Positions 24,648-34,169 of a stretch of 36,113 bases of DNA are shown here, piece after piece. Within the stretch, counting starts at the first letter, position 1. Each line of letters starts with the position of its first letter. The stretch is from Clostridiaceae bacterium. Its GTDB lineage: Bacteria > Bacillota > Clostridia > Saccharofermentanales > DTU023. Under the pieces are notes generated by a model that was not told the DNA's origin, did not search any database, and saw only the letters and a program-made list of their open reading frames with translations. Both the position numbers and the translations under genes were made by a program. Location of the stretch: contig JAAZKT010000015.1 in the NCBI GenBank assembly GCA_012799695.1, positions 1-36,113 on the forward strand, in the 5' to 3' direction.

Positions 24648-25433
24648 ATGACCATCTATTCAACGACATTTTTTGCGTTTTTTTGGTTTTTCGTCACCTT
24701 CTTTCTCGGCATCACGATGGGCAGCTTTCTCAACTGTGTGGCGATGAGGGTGCTCTCGGGAGAACCGATTGCAAGAGGAAGATCGCACTGTATGTCATGC
24801 GGACACAAGCTGGGGGCGCTTGATTTAGTTCCGCTTTTTAGCTGGCTTCTTCTTAAGGGCAAATGTCGTTACTGCGAGTCTAAGATAAGCGCGAGGTATC
24901 CTCTCAGCGAGCTTGTGTTGGGCATCGTGTATGTCTTGGTCTTGGCCAAGTATGATTTGACGTTGAGGACGCTTGAGCTTATCGTGCTGTGCTCGATTCT
25001 GCTCTGCGTCACGCTCTGTGATTTGGATGAGCATATAATTCCCGATAGGTTCATCGTCATCGGAATGATTAACAGAATCATTTTCGTGGTGATATCGGGT
25101 AATATATTAGAAGAGCTAAAGCTCAGCTTAATAGGGGCGTTTTCAGTGTCGCTTCCGCTCCTCATTTTGTCGCTCATCCTCGATAAGATTTTAAAAAAGG
25201 ACACGATGGGTGGCGGAGACATTAAGCTGTTTTTTATGGCGGGAATGTATTTCGCCTGGCCTGTGAATGTTCTCGTGCTCTTAATGAGCGCGATCATAGG
25301 CATAGTATTTGGCATTTTGAGAAAAAAGAATGAGGAAAAACAGATACCTTTCGGACCTGCCATTTCAGTTGGATTTTTTCTTGGAATGCTCTTTGGAAGT
25401 GAATTAGTTAATTTGTATGCAGGTCTTTTTTAG
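24648..25433 (+). CDS. pilD: Prepilin peptidase / N-methyltransferase
   Basis: A 261-residue membrane aspartic protease of the A24 family that cleaves prepilin leaders and usually methylates the new N-terminus. Both catalytic aspartates are visible: D125 in CDLDEHIIPD and D183 in GGGDIK. The N-terminal methylase domain has the four-cysteine zinc site (CMSC and CRYC) and the GSFLNCVAMR motif. About seven hydrophobic segments follow the family pattern. The ribosome binding site is weak (GAAAG about 11 nt upstream). It is the only prepilin peptidase in the window; the Tad cluster has none. Confidence 0.94.
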   Translation: MTIYSTTFFAFFWFFVTFFLGITMGSFLNCVAMRVLSGEPIARGRSHCMSCGHKLGALDLVPLFSWLLLKGKCRYCESKISARYPLSELVLGIVYVLVLAKYDLTLRTLELIVLCSILLCVTLCDLDEHIIPDRFIVIGMINRIIFVVISGNILEELKLSLIGAFSVSLPLLILSLILDKILKKDTMGGGDIKLFFMAGMYFAWPVNVLVLLMSAIIGIVFGILRKKNEEKQIPFGPAISVGFFLGMLFGSELVNLYAGLF

Positions 25434-25456
25434 ACTGAATTTCAGGAGAATCGTTT

Positions 25457-26446
25457 GTGGCTAAAAACTATATCGGGATTGAGATAGGGAACGGAATCAC
25501 TACGATGTATCAGGGCGGAAGCAAGGGCAAAATCCTTGTTTCGCGTCTTCCTGAGAATCTCGTGGATGGCAGTGAGATTATTTCGCCGGAGTTCCTCTCG
25601 CAGTTTTTGAAAAAGTTGAAAAAAGAGGGAGGGTTCAGCGGTAAGAACTGCGCTTTGATTTTACCTGAGTTCAGTACCTATTTCAGGTCGCTTGAGATGC
25701 CTCCGATAAGTGAAAAACAGCTGAGACTCAACCTCCCGTACGAATTTCGAGACTTCGTCGGAAATGAGAGTATAAACTATAATTATGATTATGCGGTTGA
25801 AGGCTATGTCACAGAGGAGGACGGCGAGGTAACGGCCATCAGTTTGCTCGCAGCCGCTGCCTCGAAGAAAACAATCCAGGAGTATGAGGATCTGCTTTAC
25901 AGAGCTGGCTTTAGGCTAAAGCTGGCACTTCCGAGAGAAATGGCTCTTCTGAATCTCATCAGAAATGCTATCGAAAGGGAAGCTTACGGTGACAGAATCT
26001 TTGTAATCATCGATTTAGGTTTCTCAAACACGAGGGTCTACATACTTCAAGGCAGAGATCTGAGGGCAACCAAGACGATCGAAATGGGCTGCAGGGATGT
26101 GGACATGGTCATAGCGGATTATTATAATATCGATGCTTATCTTGCTGCCTCATACAGGGAAACCGACCATGAAGGAATACTTGAAAGCGATGTATGCCGG
26201 GCGGTATACAACAGAATATCGCTGGAAGTCATGAAGGCTATAAACTTCTACAAGTATGAAAATCGGCAGAGCGAATTCGAGGACTGCTTCATCTGCGGTG
26301 ACTGCTCGGATACCGAAGCTCTTGTAAACAATATGCTTGCATATGTCCGACTGAAAAGGGCGAATCTGGATGAGATTTTACCTGAAGAATGCAGAGGCAT
26401 GAGTGACGCTCCGCGCGCACTCATGTCTATAGGCGTTACTTTATAA
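25457..26446 (+). CDS. pilM: Type IV pilus inner-membrane assembly protein PilM
   Basis: A 329-residue actin-like cytoplasmic protein. IGIEIGNGITTMYQ at the N-terminus is the phosphate-1 strand-turn, and IFVIIDLGFSNTRVYIL near 180 is the phosphate-2 region of the FtsA/PilM fold. PilM binds the cytoplasmic tail of PilN and links the PilN-PilO complex to the ATPases. The start is GTG 25457 with AGGAGA 8 nt upstream. The gene is 23 bp after pilD and 13 bp before pilN. Somewhat short of the usual 350 residues, but without obvious loss. Confidence 0.88.
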   Translation: MAKNYIGIEIGNGITTMYQGGSKGKILVSRLPENLVDGSEIISPEFLSQFLKKLKKEGGFSGKNCALILPEFSTYFRSLEMPPISEKQLRLNLPYEFRDFVGNESINYNYDYAVEGYVTEEDGEVTAISLLAAAASKKTIQEYEDLLYRAGFRLKLALPREMALLNLIRNAIEREAYGDRIFVIIDLGFSNTRVYILQGRDLRATKTIEMGCRDVDMVIADYYNIDAYLAASYRETDHEGILESDVCRAVYNRISLEVMKAINFYKYENRQSEFEDCFICGDCSDTEALVNNMLAYVRLKRANLDEILPEECRGMSDAPRALMSIGVTL

Positions 26447-26459
26447 GAGAAGGTATTTC

Positions 26460-27089
26460 ATGGGAAATATGCTAATAAAACACAAAAAAATTAAACTTCC
26501 TTCAAAAAAAACCATGAACCTCTATCAGATTGAGGTTACCGATAATTCGTGGCAGAGAGTAATACCTTACGCGATACTGATCATTGTTATTGTGTTTGTA
26601 TTTACCAAATTCGGTGTATTTCAGAGGATATCGCAACTGAATACGTTGAATGAGCAGGTTTCTGAAGCTCAGAGTCAGCTTGATAAGTTCAATAATTCCC
26701 TTGTGGACTATGATGATGTTAAGTCCGAATACATAAGATATACCAACGATTACATGCTTGAGGAAGAAGGAAAACTCGTTGACAGAACGAGAATCATCGG
26801 TCTGATAGGTGATTATGTTTCCAATATAGGAGAAATCAAGAGATACGCAATAACCAACAACACGGTTTCTCTCGAAGTCATTGTCGATACGCTCGATGAT
26901 GTTCGCTTGATAAGAAAACAGCTTGAAACAGTCGATTGGATAGGGCGCATAACCGTCAATACGGCGACAAAAATTACTTCTTCCACAGGTAAGGACAAGG
27001 TAGTCGCTTCTATTGTGTTTGATGTTATTTATCAGGGCGAACTTGAGGCGTCTGTTGACGTTTCAGGCACTTCGGAAGCAACAGGCTGA
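26460..27089 (+). CDS. pilN: PilN-like pilus assembly protein
   Basis: A 209-residue bitopic membrane protein. The basic cytoplasmic tail includes MNLYQIE near residue 19, resembling the conserved INLLP-type motif of PilN that docks into PilM. One membrane helix (about 35-52), a coiled-coil stretch (ISQLNTLNEQVSEAQSQLDKF) and a ferredoxin-like alpha/beta domain follow. The order pilM-pilN-pilO is canonical. The C-terminal tail is short and disordered. Sequence identity is low in this family, so the call rests on motif, topology and order. Confidence 0.82.
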   Translation: MGNMLIKHKKIKLPSKKTMNLYQIEVTDNSWQRVIPYAILIIVIVFVFTKFGVFQRISQLNTLNEQVSEAQSQLDKFNNSLVDYDDVKSEYIRYTNDYMLEEEGKLVDRTRIIGLIGDYVSNIGEIKRYAITNNTVSLEVIVDTLDDVRLIRKQLETVDWIGRITVNTATKITSSTGKDKVVASIVFDVIYQGELEASVDVSGTSEATG

Positions 27090-27106
27090 GAGGAGGTTGA
27101 TGACTG

Positions 27107-27739
27107 ATGAATCTAAAAAGAGACATCCTGTCACTTAAAGAGTTGATACTTCTGGGCGTATTGATCATCATTGTCGCATACTATTTCGTAGTGCAGGGGC
27201 CGATTCAAAAACAGACGACTGAGTACGAGACTAGGCTTGTCAAGATAAATTCAGAATTGCAGGCTGTGCAACAAAAGGCTGCCGATAAGAACAGAATGAA
27301 GAAGTCAATCGACGCCATATTTGCCAAATATGACGGCAATCCACCGATGACACCTGAATACAACAATATTAATTATATTATTGGAGAGTTGAACGGTATT
27401 TTAGGTAATACTTATAATTACCATTTATCATTTGGCGCGGAAGTGGTTGATGAGAATTATAAAAATATTATTAGGAGACCGATCGTTATTTCTTTTTCAA
27501 CTCAAAAATATGAAGATGCTGTAGCGAAAATCAAAACGATTAATGAGTCGAATAATAAATACTTGATTCAAAATGTTTCTGTTTACGATTCAGGCGCTAA
27601 AAGCTCCGGCTTAACCGATCCGTTTGGTGTTCCTGTTAACAGCACTCAAGACACTGGTCGGTACGATATAGTAATGACCATGACAAGCTTCGAATACAAA
27701 GCGGACACACCGGCGTCGCATGAGGGCAAATCAAAATAA
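27107..27739 (+). CDS. pilO: PilO-like pilus assembly protein
   Basis: A 210-residue bitopic membrane protein with a short cytoplasmic tail, one membrane helix (ELILLGVLIIIVAYYFVV), a coiled coil (about 40-70) and an extracytoplasmic alpha/beta domain, the same plan as PilN. PilN and PilO form a heterodimer across the membrane. It follows pilN by 17 bp with GAGGAGG upstream. No pilP or pilQ gene follows, consistent with an envelope without an outer membrane. Confidence 0.82.
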   Translation: MNLKRDILSLKELILLGVLIIIVAYYFVVQGPIQKQTTEYETRLVKINSELQAVQQKAADKNRMKKSIDAIFAKYDGNPPMTPEYNNINYIIGELNGILGNTYNYHLSFGAEVVDENYKNIIRRPIVISFSTQKYEDAVAKIKTINESNNKYLIQNVSVYDSGAKSSGLTDPFGVPVNSTQDTGRYDIVMTMTSFEYKADTPASHEGKSK

Positions 27740-27846
27740 AGTACGTACTCCTGAATGTATAAGAATATTTTGGTTTTTTAGTTGGGGAACAGTAAAAAGG
27801 TATACAAAGTTTTCCGGGATTCGTATTTGAATAGCGGAGGCACACC

Positions 27847-30800
27847 GTGAAAACGAGAGTTAAGAGCCATTTAAAAAATAAAAAAGGTTTAACACTGATG
27901 GAAACACTCATCGCTGTTGCGATCGTTGTGATTCTTCTCGGTGTTGCATTTATCGGCATTCAAGGTCTGGTCGACCGTATCAATCAAACTAAACTGGACA
28001 ACGTCGCTCAGAGTATGTACGTAAGCGCGCAGAACAGAATCAGGGAGTTAAAAGCATCGGGAGAAATAGACCGATTATTAACGATCACAAGTGTCGCCGA
28101 CAAGCCTGCCGATTGGGAAGATGACCCTGCTGCGGATACGGTAGATTATAGTGACTTAAGATATATTTACCATATCAAAGACGACCCGCTGGCTTCAACG
28201 CCAAGTGATCTTGTCAATTTCGTTTTCCCTAAAGGAAGCATCGACGAGAATGTACTGAATGATCATTGGGTCATTGAACTTGATCCTGTGACGGGATATG
28301 TCTATTCGGCATTCTACTCGGAAAAAAGATCTTCCGCCGATTTCTACATCAATAACGACGACACGCTCGACCTCAATGTCGAGGGGGATTCTTCGATAAG
28401 GTTCAAAGATTTCAGGCATAGCCTAAAAGGAAAGAACAAGTTAGGCTACTACGGCGGCAAAGCGAATATGCCGGCGTATGTGGGCGGCGATAAGATCAAC
28501 GCGTCGCTGAATGTCATGAATGCGGACATTTTAAAAGCGAAAATGACAGCCATTCTTCCTATTGATTCTGCGATAGGCACGAACGATCTTGCATTTACGC
28601 TTACAGTCAAAGGAAAAACAAGCAAGAATACGGTAACTCTCAGGCCGATCGTCACGCTGACTTTGGGGGCAACGAAGGTATTTTCTGCATCAGTGATACT
28701 TGATAGCCTCGATGACAGCAATCCACTTGTCAACCAACACTTCAAAGACACTTTCGGCGCTATAACATGGGAACCGGCGGGTGTAGAGCCAAGAACAGGT
28801 TCTCTCATTCCAGGCGAGAACTTAGAACTCTCATTCACTGTCACAAGCAACGATGACCGCGTTCTAGATGTAGGTCCGATCACAAGAACGGTAAACAGTT
28901 TATTCGCGTCATTAAACCCTGATGACCCGACGGAAGCCTATATCGCGTATGGCAGACATCTGCAGAATCTTGACAGCGATATTTCGGGCTTGCCGGCGGG
29001 TGACGTTACCGCCGCTAAACAGATTTCAGATATCGATTTTAATGATGAATCCGATCAACTCCTGCCAAATGAAGAACCATTCCTGTGGAAGTCAATTTAC
29101 GGAGAAAAGAAATTCACGCCAATTAATAACCCGGACTTAAATAAATACTCGGGCTACAATCATGAGACCGCATCTGATTCATTCAAAATATTGAATATGC
29201 ATATCGGCACCAACGAGCAGGCGGGTCTCTTTGGGGTTTTTGCTGGAGATGAGATTGCCGGTGTGACATTGGTGAACGAGAAGATCGACGGCGGCACGTA
29301 CGTAGGAGGTCTGGTAGGGGCGACCGCTTCTGACCTTACAATAAAAGACTGCAGACTTTATGTTGAAAACTTTGCCGACGGCACCTATGCCGACAATATC
29401 TTCCTAAAAGGCACTTCCAAGATCGGCGGACTCGTAGGTCGTTCGACTGCCAACAATTTTTTAACCATTAAAGACAGCTTTGCCTCAACGATCATCGAGG
29501 GAGAGGGCGCGATTGGCGGTCTGATCGGCAGCAAAACAAACGGCAGCGCTCTGATACAGGACTCCTATGCCGACTCATACCTTATTGGGGGAGCATCGAC
29601 ATCCAAGATCGGCGGACTGGCAGGTGAACTGCCTCAAGGCTCCTCGATTACCGGTTCATACTCCGCAGGTTTTGGCATGATTAAAAGCGGTGTAACCGGC
29701 ATCGCTTCTTCGGCGGGCTTTGCGCCAAGTAGCATTTCAAATGTCATCAATTCCTATTCGCTCTTTAACTCCTCCGAGTCAAAGGCGACGACCATCTTCA
29801 GTACGCTACTGTCCTCAACAACGGTAAACAACGTCTACTATTTCGAATCAGGAGACACTAATCTGGTCAATTCTGAAGAATATAATTTCATATCAAATGC
29901 TGCTGCTAAAGCCGCATTTACCGGAAGCAATTATTCGGACGACGACAATGAGTTTGACACGTATCCTTATAATCAAAAGGCAGGTCTTGAGCTTGTAAAA
30001 TACCCGTATGTATCTATAATAGGTCTTCCTCATTATGGTGACTGGGAGAAACCGCCGAAACCGCAAGAAAAACTTGATTTAGGCGAAACCGGTCTATTCT
30101 ACTGGGAAAAAGTTGAAGGAGGCTCTGATCCTGGATACAAGATTTATATTGTAGGCAGAAAAGGACGTCCCAACAGCTTCAAGGCGGTCTACCATGACAC
30201 CACAAGTGCGAAGCATGATGACGGAGGAATTGTCAAAGAATACGGGTACGGATATTTTAAAAACGAAGACATAAATCAGGTGAAGGTAACATGGTCAGGT
30301 GTGAGTGTGTACGAGGATACAGCTGAAAATACTGATGCCAACGCATTTTTTAACAATCATACAGACTATGACGGCTATGAGTTCCATTGTTATACCACTA
30401 GTGATAAAAGCAGTCCCGCTACCTCATATGTTACCAATCCTCTCAAGTATATGTATATGACGCAGAATGTGCAGAATGCTACGGTAACGTTAAACCCGAC
30501 GTCTGCACCTAAGCTCAACTATACGTTCTGTCCTTTCTTCGCCAAATCGATAAAGCTTAACTACTGGAACGATTGGGAATGGACTTACACCGTCACTAAA
30601 CCCGCTCTCCAAAACGAACCGGGAACAAAGGATAATCCTTATAGAATCAGGTCGCTCGACCAGCTTCAGTTTATCAACTGGAACAGTGCTGATAAAAAGT
30701 GCAATAAGTGGGTTCTTAGGAATAATTACGATAAATTCCCCTATCTACATGCGACTAAGAAAGGAGGTCTTATAAATTATAGTGACGGTTTGGGCTGGAC

Positions 30801-33132
30801 TTATAAGGGTAACGTAGCAGGAACAGGAGAGGAAGGCTGGGACAATTTCGAGACATTAAGGGCGAACCAGAATTTCATCCAAGATTATGATATCGAGTGC
30901 AAAGACAGTAATGGTAACTACTGTCCGATCGCCGCTTTGGGCCATACTACAGGACCACAAATTGACAGCTTCAGGTTGCCCCTTTACGCTTGGTTCGGGG
31001 GAAGTTTTGACGGACAAAGCTATAAGATAAAAAATCTCTCCATCACATCAAAGTGTTTTTCTGTAGGGGTTTTTGGCACGACTGTCGGTGCTAGAATACA
31101 AAATGTCGTACTCATCAGAGATTTAGAAGACACTGGTCCCGGTTCAGAAGACATTGGCGTGATTACGCGTCAAGCCGATAGTCCTTCCGGGTTCTATGCA
31201 ATCGGCACCTTAGTCGGTATTGCAAATGATTACAGCAAAGGAATTCATGATCCTTTGCTGTACCCGAATCTAAGCACCGGTGTCTATGAAGGTTTTATTG
31301 AAAACTGTGCGGTGGCCGGTTACGAAGTAATCGATGCAAGCACTAATCCGGTTACATCGGGAGAGACCGCTATAGGTGGTTTGGTCGGTGTTCTCAGGAC
31401 GAAGATTGACAGATGCTCCGCAGTTAATACCATTAGAATTAACACATACCCTTATAGAGGCTCAGTATCGACTCATTTTTCCGGTTATGGCGATCATATA
31501 TCTGTAGGTGGAATAGCAGGAAGGAATCAGACTATTATTAAAAACTGCTACTCGGGCGGCAGAGTTATTGTTCACCCTAATCTTACCGTGGCTACATCTG
31601 AAGCAAAAATTTATATCAGCGGAATAGCAGCATCAGCCGTCACGCCTAGATTTCTCAACACATCTCATAGTGATGCAAGAATGTTTAGAAAGCCGGAATA
31701 CAACAATTGCTACTCTTATATGGAATTGCCGGAGCCGGTCGCGAACAGGATATTTGTTGGCACGATCGCTGCCAATGCGAATCATATGTCTGCAGGTGCT
31801 GCATTACCTACATTTTATGTCGGCGGCATAATTAATAAAAGTTACTATTATAGGGAATATTATAAAATTGGTCAGGAGTCTCTTCCTGAGGAGTACTACT
31901 ACTGGACGAATACTTGGGAGGGTCAAAGTATTGAGAGACCACACTACAGCATGTCCCAAGCTCACTTCGTTGGTGAATTGAATAATGACCCCAATGAACC
32001 TTATGCGCAAGTTTCACCCAATTATTATAGTTTCCCATGTGGAGTGGCAGCACTTGAGGGTAAGGATTATCCTTTCGCGGCTGTGATTACACAAGATTAC
32101 AAGAACGATCCTTCCGATCCGGACGGCATAAAATATGTCCACTACGGCGAATGGCCTGAAGCAATCCACTACACCGGGAATCTTATTCTGAACCATTATG
32201 ATGAAACGAAAGAATACACGAACCATCGTTACGTGTACAAGAACGGCGATAACGGTATATCCCCGAACCTCATATCCACAGAAACTGATACATTCTTCTC
32301 TACTTTGAATGATGAGATGGATGTTAAGGGTTCAAGTTTAAGCTCGGGTGCAACCTTTGACGGCTGGTACGTTAACCATGAGGGCACTCGCAAAAAACTA
32401 TTGAATACGGACGGAACGATTTACACCGGTGCGGGTGATATAGCAGGAATTACACAGGATGGCATATTTAATGTTAATTTGGATGTATACCCGGAAGGGG
32501 ATATTGAGCTGTATGCGATGTGGAAAATACGGTACAATCGTTTGACACTTGCGTCTTCCACCAAGACGCTTCCCGATACTACTAGTGCGAAAAAGTATCT
32601 TGTTGTTGCGAGGGTACCTCGTGTGCCTAGTGAAGGAGAAGACATCCAGGAATACGATGACTATTGCATGACCGGAGATTCGCCTCCCGGTCCCGGTCCC
32701 GGGGATAACAATCCGGTTTCTGTAAGAGAAGTAGAACTTCATTATGATGAATCAGAGGGGGATTATTACCTCGCCTCGCCTGTGAATAACAGCACAATGC
32801 TATGGAATGTTGGAGGTCTAACGGGTTGGAAATACTTTAGGCTCAATAAGGTTGATTCATTCATTTACATAAAGAGACTTGATAAGACGAGCAATAACAT
32901 TACCGATGTTGTTTTCGGTTCGGCAACAGGGGCAGATCTCAATTTTGCATATAACAGCGGTGCACATAATTTGTACATCTCCGATTCCGATGATAACTGG
33001 AGGATTTTGTTTGATAATACAAAATTCATTTTTGAGAAATCTAACCAGGATACTATACAAAACGACGACGGCGGAATATGGCTCTTTGAGTGTAACCCTA
33101 CCACTGAGGAGAGACTGCATGAATTCAAGTAG
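27847..33132 (+). CDS. Giant modular pilin-adhesin with GLUG repeats
   Basis: A 1761-residue protein with a true prepilin leader: cleavage after G14 gives LTLME with Glu at +5, then a hydrophobic helix (TLIAVAIVVILLGVAFIGI) and a pilin-like alpha-helix. The rest is extracellular. Two clusters of GLUG-type repeats (GGLVG/GGLIG/GGIAG with downstream I-x-N/D-C/S-Y-S turns) lie at about 459-650 and 1070-1260, predicting beta-helix rods. A DNPYRIRSLDQLQFIN lead-in sits near 929, an InlB/Listeria-Bacteroides-like repeat (ATFDGWYVN to ELYAMW) at about 1440-1565, and a PGPGPGD linker near 1613 precedes a C-terminal domain. No sortase motif or C-terminal anchor is present. GTG 27847 has CGGAGG 6 nt upstream. 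It probably forms the adhesive tip or a shaft-borne ligand-binding subunit. Confidence 0.88.
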   Translation: MKTRVKSHLKNKKGLTLMETLIAVAIVVILLGVAFIGIQGLVDRINQTKLDNVAQSMYVSAQNRIRELKASGEIDRLLTITSVADKPADWEDDPAADTVDYSDLRYIYHIKDDPLASTPSDLVNFVFPKGSIDENVLNDHWVIELDPVTGYVYSAFYSEKRSSADFYINNDDTLDLNVEGDSSIRFKDFRHSLKGKNKLGYYGGKANMPAYVGGDKINASLNVMNADILKAKMTAILPIDSAIGTNDLAFTLTVKGKTSKNTVTLRPIVTLTLGATKVFSASVILDSLDDSNPLVNQHFKDTFGAITWEPAGVEPRTGSLIPGENLELSFTVTSNDDRVLDVGPITRTVNSLFASLNPDDPTEAYIAYGRHLQNLDSDISGLPAGDVTAAKQISDIDFNDESDQLLPNEEPFLWKSIYGEKKFTPINNPDLNKYSGYNHETASDSFKILNMHIGTNEQAGLFGVFAGDEIAGVTLVNEKIDGGTYVGGLVGATASDLTIKDCRLYVENFADGTYADNIFLKGTSKIGGLVGRSTANNFLTIKDSFASTIIEGEGAIGGLIGSKTNGSALIQDSYADSYLIGGASTSKIGGLAGELPQGSSITGSYSAGFGMIKSGVTGIASSAGFAPSSISNVINSYSLFNSSESKATTIFSTLLSSTTVNNVYYFESGDTNLVNSEEYNFISNAAAKAAFTGSNYSDDDNEFDTYPYNQKAGLELVKYPYVSIIGLPHYGDWEKPPKPQEKLDLGETGLFYWEKVEGGSDPGYKIYIVGRKGRPNSFKAVYHDTTSAKHDDGGIVKEYGYGYFKNEDINQVKVTWSGVSVYEDTAENTDANAFFNNHTDYDGYEFHCYTTSDKSSPATSYVTNPLKYMYMTQNVQNATVTLNPTSAPKLNYTFCPFFAKSIKLNYWNDWEWTYTVTKPALQNEPGTKDNPYRIRSLDQLQFINWNSADKKCNKWVLRNNYDKFPYLHATKKGGLINYSDGLGWTYKGNVAGTGEEGWDNFETLRANQNFIQDYDIECKDSNGNYCPIAALGHTTGPQIDSFRLPLYAWFGGSFDGQSYKIKNLSITSKCFSVGVFGTTVGARIQNVVLIRDLEDTGPGSEDIGVITRQADSPSGFYAIGTLVGIANDYSKGIHDPLLYPNLSTGVYEGFIENCAVAGYEVIDASTNPVTSGETAIGGLVGVLRTKIDRCSAVNTIRINTYPYRGSVSTHFSGYGDHISVGGIAGRNQTIIKNCYSGGRVIVHPNLTVATSEAKIYISGIAASAVTPRFLNTSHSDARMFRKPEYNNCYSYMELPEPVANRIFVGTIAANANHMSAGAALPTFYVGGIINKSYYYREYYKIGQESLPEEYYYWTNTWEGQSIERPHYSMSQAHFVGELNNDPNEPYAQVSPNYYSFPCGVAALEGKDYPFAAVITQDYKNDPSDPDGIKYVHYGEWPEAIHYTGNLILNHYDETKEYTNHRYVYKNGDNGISPNLISTETDTFFSTLNDEMDVKGSSLSSGATFDGWYVNHEGTRKKLLNTDGTIYTGAGDIAGITQDGIFNVNLDVYPEGDIELYAMWKIRYNRLTLASSTKTLPDTTSAKKYLVVARVPRVPSEGEDIQEYDDYCMTGDSPPGPGPGDNNPVSVREVELHYDESEGDYYLASPVNNSTMLWNVGGLTGWKYFRLNKVDSFIYIKRLDKTSNNITDVVFGSATGADLNFAYNSGAHNLYISDSDDNWRILFDNTKFIFEKSNQDTIQNDDGGIWLFECNPTTEERLHEFK

Positions 33133-33889
33133 TCTCAAAAACAAACTACGGTCAAATAAGGGAGCGACCATGGTGTTCGCCTTGGTCGCCTTGATTCTTT
33201 GCGTCATGATTTCCGCTGTTGTGATTTATACTGCGTTTTCCAACGTAGGGCGTGTAAAGAAGACACAAAGCGAAGAGCAGAATTATCTCTCGGTAAGCTC
33301 TGCCGTTATGCTGTTCAAAGACTCACTGGAAGGCGACAGTGTTTCTTATGAGGAAACACACGTTTCTACTACTACGATAATATGTGATGAAAACTGGGAA
33401 CCGATCGACCCCACCCCGGGAGAACCTACATTAGAGACTAAATTCGATAACTATGCTTATAATGATGCTGATGCTTTGCCTCTAAACAATTTCCTAAATC
33501 AAGTTTTTGAGGAATGGGCAAAAAAAGTAGATCCACCTGTTTCTCAACCACCTCTGCCCATCACGATAACCGACACAAGCGATCCACGGGATCTGCCGAA
33601 TATCGCACCCGTAGAAGCTGAGATAGTTTTCGATCCGGAAAATATGAAAATGACCATCACTTTCTGCATCAAAGATGCTTCACCATTGGATGTTGACAAA
33701 TACAGCACGATTATGACGATGGATTTATCAAAATCCACCTCATATCCGATTACATTTTCAACGGAAAAGAGAGAACAGATAAGCAACAGAAATGTTAAGA
33801 CCATAACCGTTACAAAAAAGTATTTCCATACAATCAGCTGGGACAACTGCATGATAACCAAACAGAAAGAAGCTAACACCGGAGGCTGA
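33119..33889 (+). CDS. PilX-like minor pilin, atypical N-terminus
   Basis: A 256-residue protein beginning at ATG 33119 (GAGGAG 7 nt upstream) and overlapping the giant pilin by 14 bp. RSNKGATMVFALVALILC resembles the PilX N-terminal segment: a basic leader, G then A-T-M, and a long hydrophobic helix, but without the Glu at +5 typical of pilins. The remaining part is polar, with a proline-rich stretch (VDPPVSQPPLPI). PilX-like proteins help priming and counter-retraction and affect aggregation. Whether the peptidase cuts it here is uncertain. Confidence 0.7.
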   Translation: MNSSSLKNKLRSNKGATMVFALVALILCVMISAVVIYTAFSNVGRVKKTQSEEQNYLSVSSAVMLFKDSLEGDSVSYEETHVSTTTIICDENWEPIDPTPGEPTLETKFDNYAYNDADALPLNNFLNQVFEEWAKKVDPPVSQPPLPITITDTSDPRDLPNIAPVEAEIVFDPENMKMTITFCIKDASPLDVDKYSTIMTMDLSKSTSYPITFSTEKREQISNRNVKTITVTKKYFHTISWDNCMITKQKEANTGG

Positions 33890-33890
33890 G

Positions 33891-34169
33891 ATGAAACTAA
33901 AAGACAAACGCGGAGAAACCCTATTAGAAGTATTGGTCGGTCTGCTCATCATCGTTCTAGTCATGATTATGCTTCCTTCTGCTATTACGATTGCAGCTAA
34001 GTTTAATAAACAGGCCAAGGATAAAGATACTTCTACGATGATGCAAAGGGCAACCCTTATTTCCGATGCGAAGATTACAGTCAGCTACACTTTCAACGGT
34101 AACAATAGTGTAGCGATTCCTGTCAATGCGTATGAATCTGAGGGGTACTATTTCTATGACTTTAAATAA
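33891..34169 (+). CDS. Small PilV-like minor pilin
   Basis: A 92-residue prepilin-like protein. Leader MKLKDKRG, cleavage after G8, then ETLLE with Glu at +5 and a helix (VLVGLLIIVLVMIMLPSAI). Only about 60 residues follow, so it has a small globular head. GGAGG lies 5 nt before ATG 33891, one base after the previous stop. The last 14 bases overlap the next gene. It is likely a priming subunit at the pilus tip. Confidence 0.78.
   Translation: MKLKDKRGETLLEVLVGLLIIVLVMIMLPSAITIAAKFNKQAKDKDTSTMMQRATLISDAKITVSYTFNGNNSVAIPVNAYESEGYYFYDFK

Noticed and set aside
29223-31650. Separate genes or a frameshift inside the giant pilin
   Set aside because: The frame is uninterrupted over 5.3 kb, the repeat style is the same at both ends, and no internal ribosome binding site with a good start stands out.
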